A stretch of DNA of 64,000 nt from Enoplolaimus lenunculus. Lineage: Eukaryota; Nematoda; Enoplea; Enoplida; Thoracostomopsidae. Under the pieces are notes generated by a model. The model was not told where the DNA came from and searched no databases. It was given only the letters and a program-made list of their open reading frames with translations. Each line of letters starts with the position of its first letter. Position 1 is the stretch's first letter. The stretch is taken from NCBI GenBank assembly GCA_030248215.1, contig JASANG010003490.1, forward strand, positions 1 to 64,000, given 5' to 3'. Of this stretch, positions 58,001-64,000 are shown in pieces. A program made the translations under genes and the position numbers.

Positions 58001-59795
58001 TACACTCGGATAAAAGTCAACATTTTTGCAAACGTTCTGAATAGACAAAGAATGACTGCCAGCCATTTACCTTTAGCATAAAAACACTGACGGACGCCCT
58101 AATTTAGACATCAATGACGGACAGAAGAACCGAATTTTTCAAACTTTAATCAGGCATTGACGAACCGAAACAATTGGTATGTTACCTGGACATATATTAT
58201 TGACGAACAGAATTAAACTTTAATATTTGACCGCTATCAAACGGACAATAGACGTGCGCAACCTAGAAACACTGTTCATGGCAATATTGCACTGTACTTT
58301 ACACAAACATCGCTTTACGCACTGCAATGCCAAAACAACACATTAATAGACATTACAGTTGTTAAAAATCGCAACGTTTTTAAACTTTCTGAATAGACAA
58401 CAACGGGACGCCAGCAATTGACCTTTACCATAAAAACACTAACGGACGCTCTAATATAGACATCAATAACGGACAAAATTACGGAATTTTTCAAACTTTA
58501 ATCAGACATTGACGAACCGAAACAATTGGTATGTTACCTGGACATATATTTATTGGACGAACAGAATTAAACTTTAATATTTGACCGACATCAAACGAAC
58601 AATTCACGTGCAACCTGGAAACACTGAACATAGCAATACAACGCTGACCATTAAACAAACGTATCACTTAAACATTGCAATTCCAAACAACATTAGTAGT
58701 TTTTCTAACAATATTGAGAAGACAATGGGTGAGTAAAATTAAAATTTAATGTTTAATCTGAAAGGACAAACGGACGTACCAATCAAAACGTTAAAGCAAC
58801 TAAACGGAACCAACGCAATTTTACCTGTTCCCGACGGACATTTCACGGACTTTTGACGTTTAACGTGCAAGCACTGGAAGACGTGAATTAATTTGACCAC
58901 AAAGGCACATCGATTAGCCATCACAATTGGGGGTAACAAGAAAAGCGGTTTTTAAACTATGTGGACAGACAACAAACGGACATACTATTGACTTTTAGCA
59001 TGGAAACACTGACGGACGCACTGTAGCTAATTTATACATCAAAGACAAGCAACGATAACGTTATTTATGAAACATTCTTCAAATATTAACGAACACGAAA
59101 AACTGACAAGTAACCTGGACATTAATACCGGACCTGCGGAGCAAAACATTAATATTTGGTAGGCAACCACCGAACAGTAGAGATTTATTTGAGAAACACT
59201 GAACGTTTCCATATTGCACTGACTAAAGAAGCATCAATATTTTGTCAGACACTATTGAAAGAAGATAATAAATAAATACTGAACATTTGACATTTAATCC
59301 GATACACACTCAGACACGCTAGTTTAGAAATCAAAAGCTGAAAAAGTAAATTGCAGTTTTCAAAATTTTAACAGACCATTGGCGCAAGTGGCAAGTTATA
59401 GCATTTAACCTAAACATACTATCGGACAATGACATTGTTTTTGACACATGGCCTACGACTACAGACTGTTTATCTCAAAACGCTTAATTTTGACATGACA
59501 CTATCAACGTACACATTGAATTTCTAGATCAATACTAGTTTTCTGACATTTTTGATAAGATAACAGACGAACAGTGAAAATCTCATATTTAATATAATCT
59601 AGAAGGACTGATGAACATCCAATTTAAACGTTAGCCAGCCTTACAAAACAGAATCAACACCTTTTAATTTGTCCCGTTGTAGAATATACGAACAAATGAT
59701 ATTTCGTATGCAACAACCGAAGGTATTAGCGAAATTTGACCACGAGAACGCAACGACTAATAATAAATATAGTATTTGAACTTTTTCCGATAACC
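55046..59795. repeat. Decayed satellite territory
   Basis: The regular array ends near 55045, but its vocabulary continues in degraded order: GACATTTGACC, GGACGCACTAATTTAGACAT-like strings, GACGAACAGTG, AAAACACTGACGGACGC and TTTCAAACTTTAATCAG. Periodicity is mostly lost. I read this as an older satellite layer from which the core array, and the local block at 57640-58570, later expanded. No exon was found. Confidence 0.65.
57640..58570. repeat. Locally re-amplified second satellite, 350-500-bp units
   Basis: The block CATTGACGAACCGAAACAAT, continued by TGGTATGTTACCTGGACATA, appears at about 57650, 58157 and 58507. Between these, blocks such as AAAACACTAACGGACGCTCT also recur in the same order. 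Identity between copies is clearly higher than in the surrounding decayed satellite. Confidence 0.75.
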
Positions 59796-60056
59796 GGCCC
59801 ATGTTACTTTAAGGGGCGTCCTGGTTTCTGGTGGGTATATAAAACAGTACGTTTAGATTCTATATTACATTTGTTTGTTTAGGCTTAGGTTTAGGAACAC
59901 ATTCTTACACTTGCAACGCTTAGGCTTAGGCTTAGGCACACATTCTTGCAACGCTTAGGCTTAGGCTTAGGCACACATTCTTGCAACGCTTAGGCTTAGG
60001 CTTAGCCTTAGAAATACGCTTAATCTACTGTTACGCCCCTTAAAGTAACATTGGCC
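59796..60056 (+). mobile_element. hAT-like TTAGGC MITE with a triplicated internal module
   Basis: Termini GGCCCATGTTACTTTAAGGG and CCCTTAAAGTAACATTGGCC are flanked by a perfect 8-bp duplication, CGATAACC, at 59788-59795 and 60057-60064. The ends are almost perfect complements, so the insertion is young. A ~36-bp module (ACACATTCTT...GCAACGCTTAGGCTTAGG) occurs three times in tandem, making it longer than other copies. It sits inside decayed satellite. Confidence 0.95.
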
Positions 60057-60064
60057 CGATAACC

Positions 60065-60840
60065 AATGAACGACATCAAAGACAAACAATGAGTCTGTGT
60101 ATTTCGAACTTTTATAAAATATTGACCAACACGAAACATTGACATGTGAACTGGACATAATTCCGGACGTGCGGAGCGATAGATTAATATTTGACAGACA
60201 ACCTAAGCGTTGACATGTAGCACTATCAATTTGGACACTGCAAATCCAGCGAAGCACTAAATATTTTTGCTTATATTTGAGACAACGAACCAAACGGACG
60301 TACCAATTTAAATATTAACATATAAAATATAAACAACTTTAAACTTCCGGCAGACGATGTGCGAACATTTGACATTTCATCGGCAACATTTGAAGTATTG
60401 ATAAAACATGACTACGAGGACGCAAGACATCCCAATTGAATAGCACGAAGAGCGTTTTTCAAACTTTGGACAATCAGTGGACGAGCGACAATTGCGCATC
60501 AGCCTGAAAACAACAATCAGCTCCTACAGTAACCGCTAGTTTAGGCCTTGATTTTTTGCCGACAGCCTGTGAATATCAGATATTTCACATGAAAAATCAC
60601 GAACGTTAATAGCCTTACATGAAAACTGGATACAGTAATTTAGGCACTGCAGTTGTACAAAATCAGTAAACTGTTGTGTAACATTGCTGAAAAGACAATA
60701 GACGGACAGCAGCCATCTGACATTAAGAACTACATATTTCAAACTTCTGACAGGCGACGGACGTGTAACATTGACATTAAACTTAAACATACTATCGGAT
60801 GCACTCAAAAAGACACTAACACTGGTGTTTCTCATTAATA
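60065..60840. repeat. Decayed satellite continued beyond the MITE
   Basis: The same degraded vocabulary as before the insertion (AACATTGACATGTGAACTGG, GACGTACCAATTTAAATATT, GGACGAGCGACAAT) continues to about 60840, then stops. This is the right edge of the satellite domain. Confidence 0.6.
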
Positions 60841-61839
60841 TTTTTTATTAAAATAATTCACCAGCAGTCAATATAGCTGGCATTTGTTGTTTGAAGACTA
60901 CTGGACACAGTTGAGAAATAAAGGTTATATAAATCTGACACAGTGTGAAGTTAGCGCAATTGAAAGACTTCGCAACCAATTAAGGCTTAGAGTGGTTACT
61001 TAAGGCACTAAATGCTACTTGAGTTGACCAGATATCGTGAAATGCTAAATTCGATTATGGGTCAACTGCTCATTGGTCGCAGTGAGTCTTGGGTCACACA
61101 TGCAGCCGGGTTATTGCCTTTTTCTAACCGAAAACAATAAGCAAGAAGCATACTTTTGCTGTTTGCTGTTTAAACAGACGCCATTTTAGTGCGAACTGTT
61201 GAGCAAACTTCTTGCTTGACTTAAATCCAGTACCATAATTATTCGCGTATAAGTCGTTTTCAGACAAAAAAGTACTATTCGGTTGAATAATGAAGTTTAG
61301 TTACTTTTGTTACTATAGTTATCTATAATGTGTACCGTCCATTGATTTTAACAATTTTCCGTGATTTCACTGTATTGAAATGCACCGTGCTTTACAACGA
61401 ACGATGCTATAGCAATTTTGGACTCTTGTGCGCTCCGCCCCCCTCAGGACAATCCTTAGGCTTACGTTAAGGCTCAAGCTTAAGTAAATATTAAGCAAAC
61501 GCTTATGTTTAGGCTAAGGCTAGTTAAGCAATTTTCCTAAGCCTTATTTTGAGCCTAAGCGTTGGTTCGGCTGGTGGCTGGGGTAAGTGTCCAAGAGCCA
61601 AATATTGACGTTGTTTTCCTGCGTTTAAATGACCGAAAACCCTGTGATTTTGTGTATATACAGGATATTAAAACATATACTGTGAATCATCCGGTAGCCT
61701 AAAACTGATAAAACTTTTCAAGCAGCATAAAGATGTTGATCGAGAAAACTGCTCATGTATTGCATTGTAGGCTTTCAAATTCAAAAAATGAATTTCTGGT
61801 TGTTTTTAAATTTTGAAAAACATTCATGCTATTTCTACT
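60841..61839. other. Intergenic with a decayed TTAGGC block
   Basis: Between about 61436 and 61575, CTTAGGCTTACG, TTTAGGCTAAGGC and complementary CCTAAGCC motifs occur without clean ends, suggesting an old hAT-like TTAGGC element. The rest shows nothing recognisable. Confidence 0.4.
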
Positions 61840-62009
61840 GGCCGTCCCGGTTTCTGGTGCTTCTGTAAAAGAGTAGGCTTACATTCTAGACTACATTTTT
61901 TGCTTAGGCGTAGACCTAGGCTTAGAAATATGCTTCTGCAACGGCTAGGCTTAGGCTTTGGCTTAGGAATACGCTTAATCTACTGTGACTGCCCTAAAAG
62001 TAACATTGG
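61840..62009 (+). mobile_element. hAT-like TTAGGC MITE, shortened left end
   Basis: The left end GGCCGTCCCGGTTTCTGG lacks the TGTTACTTTAAGGGGC segment of other copies. The interior (ACATTCTAGACTACATTTTT, GGCTTAGGCTTTGGCTTAGG) and right end (CCCTAAAAGTAACATTGG) follow the family. No clean duplication is visible. Confidence 0.75.
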
Positions 62010-62714
62010 TCGAAACTATTATAAGGGTGTTATCAGTTTTAGTACATTACGGAATGTGGTTTGTTTATGATTTTGTACTTGTGCTATGTAACGTAACCAG
62101 GCGAGTTTGACGCAAATTTTGTAAAATAAAAAGTTATCGAACAGTATCGTTTAGGGATCGTTGTACTGGAACATGATGTGAGCAGAACACAATATTGTTG
62201 TGCAATAAATGTGACACGGTTTGAACACTTTCAATATGCTGGAAACATACTTTTTCATACAAAGCATGCTTGCTCATTTTAGCTGAATTTTTGCCTTCGA
62301 GAAAACTCTTCCGCACTAATTTTTTACTGTAATTACTCATTTTTAGAGTTTTATGAAGTGATGTATTGTGAATTAAACTAAAAGTTTTGACTCGAAATTT
62401 TTCACACGCTTTTAAAAGATGATTGTGCTAATGTGGCATTCACATCATTATATTTTGGTTTCCGTCATAAATTGGCATTGGTGTGGAATTAAGAGTTTGC
62501 CGTTCGACGGTCCAATCGAGTAGCTAAGCTTCCAACTGCACGTGGAAAGCTATTGTAGGTCGCGCAACAAAATTCTATTTTGTTAACACTGCATTATTTT
62601 GAACAGTCAGGCTTCTACCAATACAAAAACTTACAAACGGTATCGTTAACGTTAATACAAATTAAAATAACGGTAAAAAGTTTCCGCAAAAACTGATCAG
62701 GATGGGATCTCGCG
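62010..62714. other. Intergenic, no feature seen
   Basis: AT-rich sequence with no recognised repeat or exon. A 68-codon minus-strand frame (62134-62340) is not supported. Confidence 0.3.
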
Positions 62715-63715
62715 AACTTACCATGGCGGAAACACTTGACATTCCTCGTTCTGAATGTATTTTCAACAGCCAGAAGCGTCGTTTACAGTAATTCACAAAT
62801 GGGCATGGAGACAATTTCAACCAGCAGAAAAATGCCACGCAACCAACAAATCAGCGAACACAATGACAAATCTGTTCGAGCTCAAGTTGTTCCAATGTCG
62901 ACGTCTGTGTTTAAACGTCAGATTCAAGATTAATTCTGCCAGCTATCGATGCGTCTACTCAAGCGACAGCCGACACCGATGCGCATTTTGCCAAAGTGAC
63001 CTTGCCAAAGGTAACTCCGCGCGAACAAGTTAAACAGACTGATCCAAGACTAAGGCCTATTTACGGGATTGTTCACGCCGACGACATACCAATGCCACTG
63101 GGGGCCGAAAATTTGTGTGTCACCTGTTTATAACATGCAAACTGCTTCGAAACGAATAGTTTGCCAGAAATCATTAAAGTGTGCGAATGTTGTCATTACA
63201 ACCCAACAATCAACAATGTGAGAGAAATAGTCGAAGTGTTCGAATGCGTTCATTATAGTCAAACAACCAGTTATCAGATGGATGGCCCATGTTAGTTTAA
63301 TGGGCGTCCAGGTTTCTGGTGGGTTCATAAAACAGTAGGTTCAGATTCTAGATTATATTTGTTGCTTAGGTTTAGGCTTAGGTTTAGGTTTGGGCTTAGG
63401 CTTAGGCTTAACAACGCATTTTTGCAACGCTTAGGCTTAGGCTTAGGCTTAGGAACACGCTTAATCTACTGTTACGCCCCTTAAAATATCATTGACCAGA
63501 TGGATTATAAAATCACCAATCGTGGTCACAGTAATGGTGAAAGCTCTGAACAACCTTCTACTTTGTACGACGGTGGATCGTTGTTACCGGTGGGCGACCA
63601 TGCTGAAGTGGCGACTACCGCAGAAATTCGACGACGACGACTCAATCCCGGCCGTGGTGCTGGTGAGCTACGTGCATAGAAATGGCGCGAGCGACAGCAA
63701 CAGGAATGTTAATGG
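62715..63715 (+). pseudogene. Broken coding-like tract, unrecognised, interrupted by a MITE
   Basis: Composition changes here to balanced, GC-richer, codon-like sequence on the plus strand. Patches read like protein, for example TLPKVTPREQVKQTDP near 63020 and QPSTLYDGGSLLPVGDHAEV near 63570, but no single frame spans the tract, so it appears broken in several places. The hAT-like MITE at 63284-63497 is inserted within it. I cannot name the family. It could be a decayed host gene, exons of a spliced gene, or the remains of a retroelement. Confidence 0.4.
63284..63497 (+). mobile_element. hAT-like TTAGGC MITE inserted in a coding-like tract
   Basis: Termini GGCCCATGTTAGTTTAATGG and CCCTTAAAATATCATTGACC are flanked by a perfect 8-bp duplication, AGATGGAT, at 63276-63283 and 63498-63505. 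The interior carries two long TTAGGC/TTAGGT arrays. The perfect duplication points to a recent insertion. Confidence 0.93.
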
Positions 63716-64000
63716 CGATTGTATAACGAATGCATGCCAACTAAAACTGAGCTGTTGTTTTAGTTTATAATGATGAATGCTAGCTTGTGCTAAGGGATCT
63801 ACACTCACGAGAAAGAAACCCATGTTGCATGCCTTATCTAGCATGCCTTGCCATATATTCAGACACACATCCAAACAAACAAATTATACAAACGCACACC
63901 CAAACAAACAAATATATAAAAACAAAGAATAACAACACATACAAGTAATAAATACATGTTATTCAGGTTTATTGTACACCGGGGGTTTCCAGCTTTGCTT
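63716..64000. other. Right edge: simple-sequence-rich flank
   Basis: Between about 63860 and 63930, ACACACATCCAAACAAACAAA-type runs occur about twice, a low-complexity imperfect repeat. Nothing else is recognised before the window ends. Confidence 0.4.

Overview
The window looks like nematode nuclear DNA. It is AT-rich and gene-poor. It holds a spliced vWA-plus-ZP cuticlin-type gene with nematode-style splice sites, and many blocks of TTAGGC, the nematode telomere unit, lying inside transposons rather than at a chromosome end. The large introns and heavy repeat load would fit a repeat-rich lineage such as the mermithids, but that is inference.

Only two genes are well supported. On the minus strand (2160-5361) is a complete three-exon rhodopsin-family neuropeptide receptor of 794 residues with an unusually long cytoplasmic tail. 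On the plus strand (35567-49656) eleven phase-consistent exons encode a von Willebrand A domain, a zona pellucida domain, a long Ser/Thr/Lys-rich ectodomain and a C-terminal membrane anchor. This resembles the nematode cuticlin CUT-6, with an added membrane anchor. Its 5' exon is not certain; a well-bounded orphan exon at 19274-19589 has the right phase and a signal-peptide-like stretch. A second orphan exon lies at 14163-14480. A broken U6 snRNA copy (20815-20897) and degenerate tRNA-like sequences are also present. Coding-like patches at 62715-63715 are interrupted by a transposon.

Most of the rest is repeats. Several non-autonomous DNA transposon families can be defined by terminal inverted repeats and target-site duplications: (1) hAT-like elements starting GGCCCATG, with 8-bp duplications, carrying TTAGGC arrays; (2) a Tc1/mariner-like family with TIR CTGTAGTGACCCGAATAAGA and TA duplications; (3) a Harbinger-like family with TIR TGCGGGGTTCACGTTATAAC and TAA duplications, loaded with 18-bp palindromes and, in one copy, a minisatellite; (4) hAT-like elements starting CAGGGTGCAACC or CAGAG; (5) near-perfect foldbacks at 788-1419 and 9710-9925.

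From about 50.3 to 60.8 kb, immediately downstream of the vWA-ZP gene, lies a satellite domain. Its homogeneous core (about 50735-55045) has ~111, ~196 and ~250-bp monomers in a higher-order pattern. Progressively decayed relatives follow, including a younger local amplification at 57640-58570. The most distinctive biology is the apparent dispersal of telomere-type repeats by hAT-like elements, including into an intron and into a coding-like tract.
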